Assembly (NCBI GenBank): GCA_965223435.1 | Contig: CBDCWQ010000022.1 | Location: forward strand, 62,001 to 126,000 | DNA length: 64,000 bases | Direction: 5' to 3' | Origin: CBDCWQ01 sp965223435 | GTDB taxonomy: Bacteria; Myxococcota; Kuafuiibacteriia; Kuafuiibacteriales; Kuafuiibacteriaceae | Part shown: piece by piece, positions 36,343 through 43,952 of the stretch | Layout: every line of letters begins with the position of its first letter | Numbering within the stretch: position 1 is the first letter of the stretch | The notes under the pieces: model-generated | The model's database searches: none | Seen by the model: only the letters and a program-made list of their open reading frames with translations | Told to the model about the DNA's origin: nothing | Translations under genes and position numbers: made by a program

Positions 36343-37281
36343 CTACGGCATTTTGACCGTACTCGGAATGTCTTTGGTATACCGATCCTCGACTCGAGCT
36401 TTGATCGTAGACACCGCCAGCGGAATTCCACCGGTGGGCGCTTGTTCCTCCGAAGACAACATCGGCCGATGAAGCGCAAACAGACGAGCGGGCGCGACAA
36501 TGTCGATCGGAAGTCTCACCAACCGCCGACCCATTGCCGCAAAGTCGAGGAGCACCGAAAGCATGCCTCCCTTCTCGCAGACCTCGAGCGCCTGATCGTC
36601 ATGCTGCACGACCATACCCACCTGTCGAGGGAGGTGCTCAGGCCATCCATCCACGGTCTTGCGCGCAGGATCGGGCCACGTCGTGACAAATAGGTGCTCG
36701 GCCAAATCTGTAGGCGATACGCTTCGTACCTTTGCGAGGGGATGCTCCTCAGCCGCGTAGATCCCGCGTTTCATACAGGCCACCTCGGTGACCATAAGAC
36801 GGGGATGACGGACCGGATGCTCCACAAAGGCAATATCCAAGTCGCCTCTCAAAAGGCCCATGTTGATTTCACTCTCCGGGAACAATCGATGGTGGGCGAT
36901 CAAGCGGTTGTGCTCCCGGTGAAGCTTGATGAGTTCGGGCAGAACCAACATCGCACTCCAGGGCGGCGCGCTTGAAACCTGAATGGGGCCCACCATGCTC
37001 TGCCCCCGGGCCTCGTTGACCGCCTCGTGAATCAGCCGCATCGCGTCGCGAACCGCCGCCAAAAACCGCTCGCCCGTTGAATTCAACTCGATCCGCCGGC
37101 CGGAACGCTGAAACAGAGCCTGACCCAACTCCTCTTCAAGGAGACTCACGCTGCGAGACAGGGCGGAAGCGCTCACGCTCATTCGGTCCGCCGCCGTCGG
37201 TAAGTGCTCGGTTTCAGCCACCGCCCGGAACGCCGGGAGACGCGACCAAAGGTCCGCAATCGTACGGAAAGGGGCAATCAT
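36343..37281 (-). CDS. LysR-family transcriptional regulator (312 aa)
   Basis: ATG at 37281 gives MIAPFRTIADLWSRLPAFRA, the usual LysR length and layout; the open frame extends 195 bp upstream without coding character. The N-terminal winged helix-turn-helix (residues 15-75) shows the family pattern LPAFRAVAETEHLPTAADRM, ASALSRSVSLLEEELGQALF and RSGRRIELNSTGE. The remainder is a periplasmic-binding-protein-like effector domain (VSSAPPWSAMLVLPEL, LLRGDLDIAFVEHP). It is divergent from the lipoprotein gene at 37394, 112 bp away, and may regulate it. A 41-bp internal segment (36753-36793) is duplicated at 30789-30829. Confidence 0.9.
   Translation of the reverse strand: MIAPFRTIADLWSRLPAFRAVAETEHLPTAADRMSVSASALSRSVSLLEEELGQALFQRSGRRIELNSTGERFLAAVRDAMRLIHEAVNEARGQSMVGPIQVSSAPPWSAMLVLPELIKLHREHNRLIAHHRLFPESEINMGLLRGDLDIAFVEHPVRHPRLMVTEVACMKRGIYAAEEHPLAKVRSVSPTDLAEHLFVTTWPDPARKTVDGWPEHLPRQVGMVVQHDDQALEVCEKGGMLSVLLDFAAMGRRLVRLPIDIVAPARLFALHRPMLSSEEQAPTGGIPLAVSTIKARVEDRYTKDIPSTVKMP
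36753..36793. repeat. 41-bp direct repeat, right copy (inside LysR gene)
   Basis: Source copy of the orphan fragment at 30789-30829; 40 of 41 bases agree and the orientation is the same. Confidence 0.9.
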
Positions 37282-37393
37282 TGCATCAAACACAATAGGG
37301 TGTTTCAAATATTCTAACAAGTAGAATGTTGCCAAAGTGGGTCCGCCTCCGCACCCATAGAGGGAGCGATCCACACGGACGAAAGGAAAAGGA

Positions 37394-38266
37394 ATGCGAA
37401 AACTCACCATAGGAATCCTGGCCATCCTGCTCTGCCACTGCGGAGAAGACGACGAGAACAACCGCCAGACACTCACCTTAGGATTTCAAGGCCTCGAACC
37501 CCTGGGCCAAGACTACGTCTACGAGGGCTGGCTCATCGTGGGTGGTGCCCCAGTGAGCACCGGTAGATTTTCCATCAATGCGAGTGGGGATCCAGAACCT
37601 GGCTCCTTCGAAATCGACGCAAACACAGCGCAAAACGGGAGCCCCTTTGTCCTCACCATCGAGCCCGTAGACAACGATCCGCCAGAGCCCGCAAAAACAC
37701 ACGTCCTCGCCGGCAACGTCGCCAATGGCGAAGCCCAACTTTCGGTCTCGCACACCATGGCACTGGGAACAGATTTCGCAAGCGCGTCGGGCGCGTTCAT
37801 CCTGGCGACGCCTTCGAGCGCAGACCCCAACGATGGCACCCAAGGCATCTGGTGGCTCGACCCCACACAGGGCCCAGGACCCTCGCTCGTCTTGCCCGCC
37901 CTTCCTGAAGGCTGGGCCTACGAAGGCTGGGTCGTCGGCGCCAACGGCCCGACGTCCACCGGACGATTTCGAACCGCCGCGGGCGCGGACAGCGACGGCG
38001 TGGGCCCTGACGGGGGCACGGACATGTGCACCACGGACGACTCCTGCCCACCCTTCCCTGGACAGGACTTCATCACGCCGCCGCTTGATTTGGTCGGCCT
38101 GACTGCGGTCATCAGCGTGGAGCCCGATCCCGACGATAGTGATGCACCCTTTGCACTGAAGCCCTTGGTGGACGCGTCGATCGAAAACGTCGCACCACCC
38201 ATGACCCAGTCGATGGCCAACCAATCCGCCACCAACAACCCCTCCGGCACGGTGAAGATTGAATAA
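37394..38266 (+). CDS. Exported protein with two internal EGW...STGRF repeats (290 aa)
   Basis: Start follows GGAAAAGGA. The N-terminus MRKLTIGILAILLCHCGEDD is a signal peptide with two cysteines, probably a lipoprotein although the lipobox is not canonical. Two similar segments, residues 42-65 (YEGWLIVGGAPVSTGRFSI) and 175-200 (YEGWVVGANGPTSTGRF), suggest a duplicated beta-sandwich domain; the pattern recalls the periplasmic part of RskA-type anti-sigma factors but I would not assign that. Divergent from the LysR regulator, which may control it. Followed by a GC-rich hairpin. Confidence 0.75.
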   Translation: MRKLTIGILAILLCHCGEDDENNRQTLTLGFQGLEPLGQDYVYEGWLIVGGAPVSTGRFSINASGDPEPGSFEIDANTAQNGSPFVLTIEPVDNDPPEPAKTHVLAGNVANGEAQLSVSHTMALGTDFASASGAFILATPSSADPNDGTQGIWWLDPTQGPGPSLVLPALPEGWAYEGWVVGANGPTSTGRFRTAAGADSDGVGPDGGTDMCTTDDSCPPFPGQDFITPPLDLVGLTAVISVEPDPDDSDAPFALKPLVDASIENVAPPMTQSMANQSATNNPSGTVKIE

Positions 38267-38285
38267 CCACTCAGCTCTGAACGGC

Positions 38286-38304
38286 GCCCCCCTCCCGGGG
38301 GGGC
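38286..38304. terminator. GC-rich hairpin after exported-protein gene
   Basis: GCCCCCC (38286-38292) pairs with GGGGGGC (38298-38304). It lies 20 bp past the stop codon of the preceding gene. No T-tract follows, so it may be a Rho-independent-like or RNA-protecting structure. Confidence 0.45.
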
Positions 38305-38321
38305 AAGGCCCGCACCCCCTA

Positions 38322-38430
38322 GGGCCCAAAGCCCCGATGTCTCGGGCGCAAAACCCGCTTCGTTGGGTGCAAAACCTGAGTTTGAGTCCTCCGGCACAAA
38401 AGCCCCCATCTTCTTGAGGGCGCCAAAACC
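38322..38430. repeat. Five degenerate GGGCGCAAAACC-like units
   Basis: Five 12-13-bp units begin at 38322, 38344, 38365, 38392 and 38418, with 21-27-bp periods. The rest of 38305-38591 contains no gene I can support. It may be an eroded regulatory array or simple composition bias. Confidence 0.35.
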
Positions 38431-38591
38431 TCGAAGGAGGGACGGAGGCCCTTCGGGGGCCTTGGAGCGCATACCGAAAGCAGAGGATCCGGAGCCGGTC
38501 GCCCTCTTTCTTAGGCGCTAAATTGATGTGATGTAAAGCACCTGAGATGTGGGAAATACGCACCGGCTGAAAGGTCATGGAGGGGAAGAAC

Positions 38592-39326
38592 ATGATGAAG
38601 TTGACCCTGGAAGGGGGACACCAAATGGATTCATCCAAAGTTTCCGCGCGTCCGCAAGCGTGCAGCCATAAGGCTGCAAGCCAGGAGGGCACACGAGGAC
38701 GCGTGGAAACCCCAGACCATGCCGCAGCCCGAAGCCTCGTGGGTGCAGTCGTGATGGCTGTGGGGATCCTCGCGGTCGGTTGCGGGCCGCACTTTGAGGA
38801 TTTCCGACCCTCCAATGATATCAACGGCATGGGCGCCAAAGATGCGTCGGGAGGCTCTCAGGATGGGAGCATGTCTGGAACCCAGGACGGCGGCATGTCT
38901 GGAACCCAGGACGGCGGCATGTCTGGAACCCAAGACGGTGGCATGTCTGGAACCCAAGACGGAAGCACCCCCAACACCCCTACCCTTGTGGCTCGAGGCC
39001 CTTTCGTGGGCCGAAGCGGGTACACCGGGGAAGGAATGGCTGAGCTCTATCAACGGGCGGACGGCACGGTCGAGCTCCGCTTTGACGCGGCCTTCAGAAC
39101 TTCGGGGGTTCCCGGTCCGGTTGTGATTCTGAGCGAAAGAGACAGCATCGGGGGGACCAGGGCGCGACCCGATCTCGGAGACATCGCTTTCGGTACGTTG
39201 AAGTCCACCCAGGGCGCCCAAAGCTACTCTGCCCCCGGGTCCGCAGCACAAAAACGCCACGCCTGGATTTATTGTGATCCCTTCGCCATAGAAATAGCCG
39301 TGGCCACGTTGGAGACTGTCCCATGA
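38592..39326 (+). CDS. DM13-domain lipoprotein with tandem octapeptide linker
   Basis: ATG 38592 has GGAGG 8 nt upstream; ATG 38625 with GGAAGGGGG upstream is equally possible. A hydrophobic segment LVGAVVMAVGILAVGCG ends in a lipobox-like AVGC, followed by an unstructured linker holding four MSGTQDGG-type octapeptides. The C-terminal 105 residues match the DM13 electron-transfer-type domain: GPFVGRSGYTGEGMAEL, TLKSTQGAQSYSAPG and HAWIYCDPFAIEIAVATL with its conserved Cys. DM13 domains are proposed redox modules on exported proteins; the partner is unknown. Its stop overlaps the start of the next gene by 4 bp (ATGA), so the two are co-translated. Confidence 0.8.
   Translation: MMKLTLEGGHQMDSSKVSARPQACSHKAASQEGTRGRVETPDHAAARSLVGAVVMAVGILAVGCGPHFEDFRPSNDINGMGAKDASGGSQDGSMSGTQDGGMSGTQDGGMSGTQDGGMSGTQDGSTPNTPTLVARGPFVGRSGYTGEGMAELYQRADGTVELRFDAAFRTSGVPGPVVILSERDSIGGTRARPDLGDIAFGTLKSTQGAQSYSAPGSAAQKRHAWIYCDPFAIEIAVATLETVP
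38865..38960 (+). repeat. 24-bp tandem repeat, four units, in frame
   Basis: Four consecutive 24-bp units encode (GS/GG)MSGTQD repeats in the linker of the DM13 lipoprotein. Units differ by only one to three bases. Copy number change would keep frame and alter linker length. Confidence 0.9.
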
Positions 39327-40201
39327 AGACCTTCATCAAAATAGGATTGGGGCTGTGTTTGTTCATGACCTCAGAGGCCGCCTCCGCAAACCCCTGGACT
39401 CGAAACCAGGGGCAATTTTACATCGACACCACATTCAGCACCCTTTCCGCCAACACCCTGTACGGCCCGGATTTTGAAAAAATCACGCTCGGAGATCGCT
39501 ATTCGCAGTACCTCCTGAGTCTATACGCAGAAGTGGGCGTGATCGACCGGTGGCTCACCTTGGTCCTTAAAAACACAGCGCTTCGACGCTCCAGCATCGA
39601 CGGCCAGGGCGCAATCACTGGGGTTGGGGACTCCAGCATCGGGGCCTGGTCCGGGCTTTTGGTCGCCCCCTTCCATCTGGCTGCGGGTGTCAACGTCGGT
39701 ATTCCCACCGGCGAGGACCGACCGAGCGTGAGCGAAAACGCGGCCCCCGGCGCCGATCTGATCGCTGCTTCCTTGCCGACCGGAGATGACGAGGTTGACG
39801 TAGAATTTCAACTGGCTGCCGGCCACAGTATCCGCGCCGGACCTTCATGGCCCCTAGAACACTATGCGCTGGTTCGCTTCGGCTACTGGCTTCGCACCCG
39901 AGGGTTCGCGGATGCCATCAATTGGCACACCGAGCTCGGAACCAGAATCCCGTGGAAGGCACTTAAGCGTTTCTGGTTCATTGGGCGGGTCTACGGGAGT
40001 GAATCTTTCGCCAGTTCGGCCGACGCCGCTCGCGGGACTTCGGGGCTGGGCAATGGAATCACCCATCGCTCCTTTGGTTTTGAGTTCACGGCGCGTGTGT
40101 GGCGCAAACTCGGACTTGCAGTCGGCGTCGACGGAGCGTTCTCGGCGCGAAGCTTGCCGGCGGCAGCCCAGTGGAAGTTTACGCTCAGCTACGAAAACTA
40201 G
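39323..40201 (+). CDS. Outer-membrane beta-barrel candidate (292 aa)
   Basis: N-terminal signal peptide MKTFIKIGLGLCLFM...ASA. The mature part alternates short amphipathic strands (QFYIDTTFSTLS, YLLSLYAEVGVIDRWLTLVL, HLAAGVNVGIPTGED, RFWFIGRVYGSESF, LGLAVGVDGAFSA) and ends AAAQWKFTLSYEN, with aromatic residues and a polar C-terminus as in barrel proteins. I do not recognise a specific family; a transporter-like or MetA-pathway-type barrel is possible. Translationally coupled to the upstream DM13 lipoprotein. Its last 17 bp overlap the end of the convergent NamZ-type gene. Confidence 0.75.
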   Translation: MKTFIKIGLGLCLFMTSEAASANPWTRNQGQFYIDTTFSTLSANTLYGPDFEKITLGDRYSQYLLSLYAEVGVIDRWLTLVLKNTALRRSSIDGQGAITGVGDSSIGAWSGLLVAPFHLAAGVNVGIPTGEDRPSVSENAAPGADLIAASLPTGDDEVDVEFQLAAGHSIRAGPSWPLEHYALVRFGYWLRTRGFADAINWHTELGTRIPWKALKRFWFIGRVYGSESFASSADAARGTSGLGNGITHRSFGFEFTARVWRKLGLAVGVDGAFSARSLPAAAQWKFTLSYEN

Positions 40202-41387
40202 GATAGAGCAAAGAGGATTGCCTCCGTTCGTTGAACGCTTCTTCCGCGGGGCGAAAGCTCTCCAAAATTTCCTGCACGGGTACACCGGCCTCCATCTGGA
40301 GCCTCGGTTTGTCTGAACCAAAAAGAAGATCGATGGCCAGAAGGTGGCTTACAAACTCGTAGGGTTCGGTCCGCCAGGCAAAATCGTCCGGAGCGAGGCG
40401 CCGGGCCGTAGTCAAAAGCGCAATCGAGAGCGCCAAGGAACGTGCTTCTTTTTTTCTCCGGACGTGAATCTCGAGCGCGCCGCAAAGTTGACGTGCGTGT
40501 TTTTGGAATGTCGGGCAGATCACGGTGGGGCGGACCAAAAAAGAGGCATCGAGCAGGGGACGGAGCGCGTCGGCCCACCGGTGGCCATCCAAAAAGGGGG
40601 CACCGCACAACTCGAAGGGTTTGGTGGTACCACGACCTTCACTGAGGTTGGTGCCCTCGAGGAGACACTGCCCGGGGTAGATGCGAGCGGTGTCGATCGT
40701 GGGCATGTTGGGCGAAGGCATCACCCAAGGAAGACCGGTATCCTCGAAGTGCATCGAACGATCCCAGCCCTCCATGGGCACCACTTCAAGCTCCACATCG
40801 ATGGGAACCTGCTTTTGAATGTACCGCGCATACTCACCCATGGTCAGTCCGTGGCGGACCGCGAGATCGTACGCACCCACAAGAGAGCGAAAAGCCGGAT
40901 CGAGGCCGGGGCCCTCGATGTCTTCGCCACGGCCCCCCAAAGGGTTCGGGCGATCCAAAATCACCACGCGAAGCCCAACGCGAGCGGCGGTCTCCAGGGC
41001 ATATCCCATGGTCGCCGCATAGGTGTAATAGCGGGTACCCACGTCCTGGAGGTCAACGACCAACACATCGAGGCCCTCGAACATGGCCTCGGTCGGTGTC
41101 AACGAGGACTCGGTGTCGCCGTAGAGCGAGTAGATGGTCGCACCCGTCAGCCGGTCTCGCCCCTCCCCATCTACACTTTCCATATCTTGGCGGGCACCGA
41201 GAAGTCCGTGCTCCGGGCCAAAGAGCTTGGCCACCCGCACGCCGCTCGCGTGCATCAGGGCCACCGTCGAGCGGAGTGCGCGGTCCACCGACGCTTGGTG
41301 AACCAACAAACCCACTCGGAGTCCCTGGAGGGGGCGAAACCCCTCCGCGCTCCATTGCTCCAACCCTGTTTTGACCGCCGTCACCAC
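40185..41387 (-). CDS. namZ: DUF1343 exo-beta-N-acetylmuramidase (NamZ-type)
   Basis: Length (400 aa) and motifs fit the DUF1343 family, of which NamZ removes terminal MurNAc from peptidoglycan fragments during cell-wall recycling: GLLVHQASVD near the start, KLFGPEHGLLG with the conserved Glu, VVDLQDVGTRYYTY, LDRPNPLGG, and MPSPNMPT. No signal peptide is obvious; other family members may be exported. Start is GTG 41387 or 41384, with no strong ribosome binding site. Convergent with the beta-barrel gene, overlapping it by 17 bp. Confidence 0.85.
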   Translation of the reverse strand: MVTAVKTGLEQWSAEGFRPLQGLRVGLLVHQASVDRALRSTVALMHASGVRVAKLFGPEHGLLGARQDMESVDGEGRDRLTGATIYSLYGDTESSLTPTEAMFEGLDVLVVDLQDVGTRYYTYAATMGYALETAARVGLRVVILDRPNPLGGRGEDIEGPGLDPAFRSLVGAYDLAVRHGLTMGEYARYIQKQVPIDVELEVVPMEGWDRSMHFEDTGLPWVMPSPNMPTIDTARIYPGQCLLEGTNLSEGRGTTKPFELCGAPFLDGHRWADALRPLLDASFLVRPTVICPTFQKHARQLCGALEIHVRRKKEARSLALSIALLTTARRLAPDDFAWRTEPYEFVSHLLAIDLLFGSDKPRLQMEAGVPVQEILESFRPAEEAFNERRQSSLLYPSFRS

Positions 41388-41492
41388 CGCAGAGTCTAAA
41401 CCTGGTCTTCAGAAGTTGCGACCCGTTTTTCCCCACCATGGGGCTCCTTATCAAACCGTTGACCTCGAATGGCCATCGCGTAAAGAGGCCCC

Positions 41493-42362
41493 ATGAGTTC
41501 ACGAGGCCTGGTTATTGACGGCAAGAAAATCGCCCAAGAGGTAAGACGCGAAGTCAAAGGCAAAGTCGATGCGCTGACGGCTTCGGGGAAGCCGAGCCCT
41601 CATTTGGCGGTCGTACTCGCCAGCGACGACCCGGCCAGCGCGGTCTACGTGCGAAACAAGGGTAAGGCGGCCAAAGAGGTGGGTATTCGCACCACCCAAC
41701 ACACGCTCCCCGCGACCACCCCCAAAAAAGAGCTCTTGGGGCTGGTCCGGACCCTCAACGATGACGACGATGTCGACGGCATCCTCGTTCAACTCCCCCT
41801 ACCCGAGCAGCACCACGTCGAAGAAGTCATCGCGGCCATCAGCCCTGAAAAAGACGTAGACGGACTTCATCCGGTCAATGCTGGGCGTCTCGCCCGGGGC
41901 GACGAGGGCGGGCTGATTCCTTGTACCCCGAGAGGGGCCATTCGCCTCATCGAAGCTTCGGGACTCAACATCGAAGGCCAACAGGCCGTGGTTCTTGGAC
42001 GCTCCCGCCTTGTCGGTCGACCGGTGGCAGACCTTTTGCTCAATCGGCATGCGACGGTCACCGTGTGCCATTCGCGAACCCAAGCCCTCCCAGAACGGGT
42101 GGGCGCAGCAGATATCGTTATCGCCGCCATCGGAAAGGGCGAGTTTGTCCGAGGCAGCTGGATTCGCTTCGGCGCAACGGTCATCGACGTGGGCATCAAC
42201 CGCAACGCTGAAGGCAAACTTGTGGGCGATGTCGCTTTCGCCGCGGCGCAAGAACGGGCCCGTGCCATCACGCCCGTCCCGGGCGGGGCAGGTCCTATGA
42301 CCATCGCCTTTTTGCTCGACAACACCGCCTTAGCCCACACCCGAAGACGAGGGACACCATGA
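41493..42362 (+). CDS. folD: Bifunctional methylenetetrahydrofolate dehydrogenase/cyclohydrolase
   Basis: Converts 5,10-methylene-THF to 10-formyl-THF via methenyl-THF in the cytoplasm. At 289 aa it has the family length, with YVRNKGKAAKEVGI (catalytic Lys region), QLPLPEQH, DVDGLHPVNAGRL, the NADP-binding VVLGRSRLVGRPVADLLL and PVPGGAGPMTIAFLL. Start ATG 41493 follows AAGAGG. Its last 4 bp overlap gcvT, so the methylene-THF made by the glycine cleavage system and its oxidation are encoded in one transcript. Confidence 0.95.
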   Translation: MSSRGLVIDGKKIAQEVRREVKGKVDALTASGKPSPHLAVVLASDDPASAVYVRNKGKAAKEVGIRTTQHTLPATTPKKELLGLVRTLNDDDDVDGILVQLPLPEQHHVEEVIAAISPEKDVDGLHPVNAGRLARGDEGGLIPCTPRGAIRLIEASGLNIEGQQAVVLGRSRLVGRPVADLLLNRHATVTVCHSRTQALPERVGAADIVIAAIGKGEFVRGSWIRFGATVIDVGINRNAEGKLVGDVAFAAAQERARAITPVPGGAGPMTIAFLLDNTALAHTRRRGTP

Positions 42363-43468
42363 CCACCGAGCTCCAGAGGACTGCCCTGTTTTCGAAACAC
42401 GAGGCCCTCGGGGCGAAGATGGTGCCCTTCTCCGGCTACCTCATGCCCGTCCAGTACTCGGGCATCGTCGACGAACACAAGACCGTTCGCCAACAGGTCG
42501 GCCTGTTCGACGTTTCCCACATGGGCGAAGTGACGTTTCGGGGTCCCGCGGCCCTCGAAGCCGCCAACCACATCGTCACCAACGATCTTTGTCGACTCAA
42601 CGACGGCCAGGCCTGTTACACGATGATGTGCCGCCCCGATGGTGGCATCCTCGATGACCTCATCGTGTACCGACATTCTTCGGAACACCTGATGATTTGC
42701 GTCAACGCCGGCAATCGACAAAAAGATTTCGAGTGGATGCAAGCGCACGCCCAGGGCCAGTGTACCGTCGTCGATGAAAGCGACGAGTACGCTCAGATCG
42801 CGGTGCAAGGCCCCATGGCACCCGCATTGGTGAACCGACTGCAGAACCAACAAGGGCCCCTACCCGCCCGCTACCATTTTGAAACGACAAAGCTCGCGGG
42901 CCGATCGGTCCTCTTGGCCCGTACGGGATACACCGGCGAAGACGGATTCGAGCTGTACCTGCCCGCCCACGAAGCCGCATCTCTTTGGGATGCCCTTTTG
43001 GACCAAGGCGCCGATCTGGGGGTCAAGCCCGCAGGGCTCGGCGCCCGCGACTCGCTTCGCCTAGAAATGCGGTACCCGCTGTATGGACAAGACATCGACG
43101 AATCAACCGATCCATACAAGGCCGGGCTCGGCTGGACCGTAAAACTCACCAAAGACAGCTTCATCGCCAAGGCTGCGCTTTCACAAATCCGAGAGCAGGG
43201 CCCAGGCCAAAAACTGGTGGGCTTCATCGTGAAGGGACGGGGGATCGCACGACACGGATACCCGATCCTCGATGCGGCCGGCGTCCAAGAAATCGGCCGG
43301 GTCAGCAGCGGGACCATGGGCCCCAGCGTGGGCCGGGCCATCGGGATGGGCTATGTCCCAAAACCCCTCAGCCAGCCCGGAACCGACCTTCAGGTTCAGA
43401 TCCGCGGGAAAACGGTGCCCATCGAAGTCGTGAAAACGCCATTTTACCGCGGCAGCCCACAGACATAG
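42359..43468 (+). CDS. gcvT: Glycine cleavage system T protein (aminomethyltransferase)
   Basis: Transfers the aminomethyl unit from the H protein to THF, releasing ammonia and methylene-THF. The 369-residue product has family features: KMVPFSGYLMPVQYSGIV, LFDVSHMGEVTFRGPAA, ARTGYTGEDGFELYLP and ARDSLRLEMRYPLYGQDID. ATGA overlap with folD upstream; gcvH lies 52 bp downstream. gcvP does not follow in this window. Confidence 0.95.
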   Translation: MTTELQRTALFSKHEALGAKMVPFSGYLMPVQYSGIVDEHKTVRQQVGLFDVSHMGEVTFRGPAALEAANHIVTNDLCRLNDGQACYTMMCRPDGGILDDLIVYRHSSEHLMICVNAGNRQKDFEWMQAHAQGQCTVVDESDEYAQIAVQGPMAPALVNRLQNQQGPLPARYHFETTKLAGRSVLLARTGYTGEDGFELYLPAHEAASLWDALLDQGADLGVKPAGLGARDSLRLEMRYPLYGQDIDESTDPYKAGLGWTVKLTKDSFIAKAALSQIREQGPGQKLVGFIVKGRGIARHGYPILDAAGVQEIGRVSSGTMGPSVGRAIGMGYVPKPLSQPGTDLQVQIRGKTVPIEVVKTPFYRGSPQT

Positions 43469-43520
43469 AGCTTGACCGAAATGGTGGGATTCATATCTAT
43501 CAGCGACCTGGAGTCAGGCG

Positions 43521-43919
43521 ATGGCAATGGACAAACACTTCCCAGAGAATCTCGGCTACACCAAGGACCATGAATGGTGCCGGATCCAGGATGGCGTCGC
43601 CACCATCGGCATCACCTGGCACGCGCAGGACGCGCTCGGAGATGTGGTGTACTGCGAGTTCCCGGCGGTGGGCGAATCCGTCCACGCCGGCCAAGTTTTT
43701 GGTGTGGTGGAGTCGGTCAAAGCGGTCTCCGACCTGTACTCACCGATTTCGGGGGTTGTCACCGAAAGAAACGAACACATCATCGAGTCCCCAGAAGAAT
43801 TGAACGCCGACACCTACGATGACGGGTGGATGATTCGGGTCTCGATGAGCAATATGGACGAGGTTGCAACCTTGATGTCCAAAAAAGAGTACGAAGCCTT
43901 CCTCGACGAAAACGAGTAA
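43521..43919 (+). CDS. gcvH: Glycine cleavage system H protein
   Basis: Lipoyl-carrier protein that shuttles the aminomethyl intermediate between P, T and L proteins. The product is 132 aa and includes DHEWCRIQDGVATIGIT and GVVESVKAVSDLYSPISG, where Lys67 is the expected lipoylation site. ATG 43521 and 43527 are both possible starts. Last gene of the folD-gcvT-gcvH unit; convergent with the TonB-family gene 33 bp away. Confidence 0.95.
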   Translation: MAMDKHFPENLGYTKDHEWCRIQDGVATIGITWHAQDALGDVVYCEFPAVGESVHAGQVFGVVESVKAVSDLYSPISGVVTERNEHIIESPEELNADTYDDGWMIRVSMSNMDEVATLMSKKEYEAFLDENE

Positions 43920-43952
43920 CGAAGCCAGCCAAAAGCTGTACCCAGCCAAAGC

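Noticed and set aside
37478..38839. Minus-strand 453-codon frame
   Set aside because: It is antisense to the exported-protein gene and non-coding repeats; composition is typical of GC-rich shadow frames.
40344..41399. Plus-strand 351-codon frame over the NamZ-type gene
   Set aside because: Antisense shadow of a recognised family gene; no ribosome binding site or domain.
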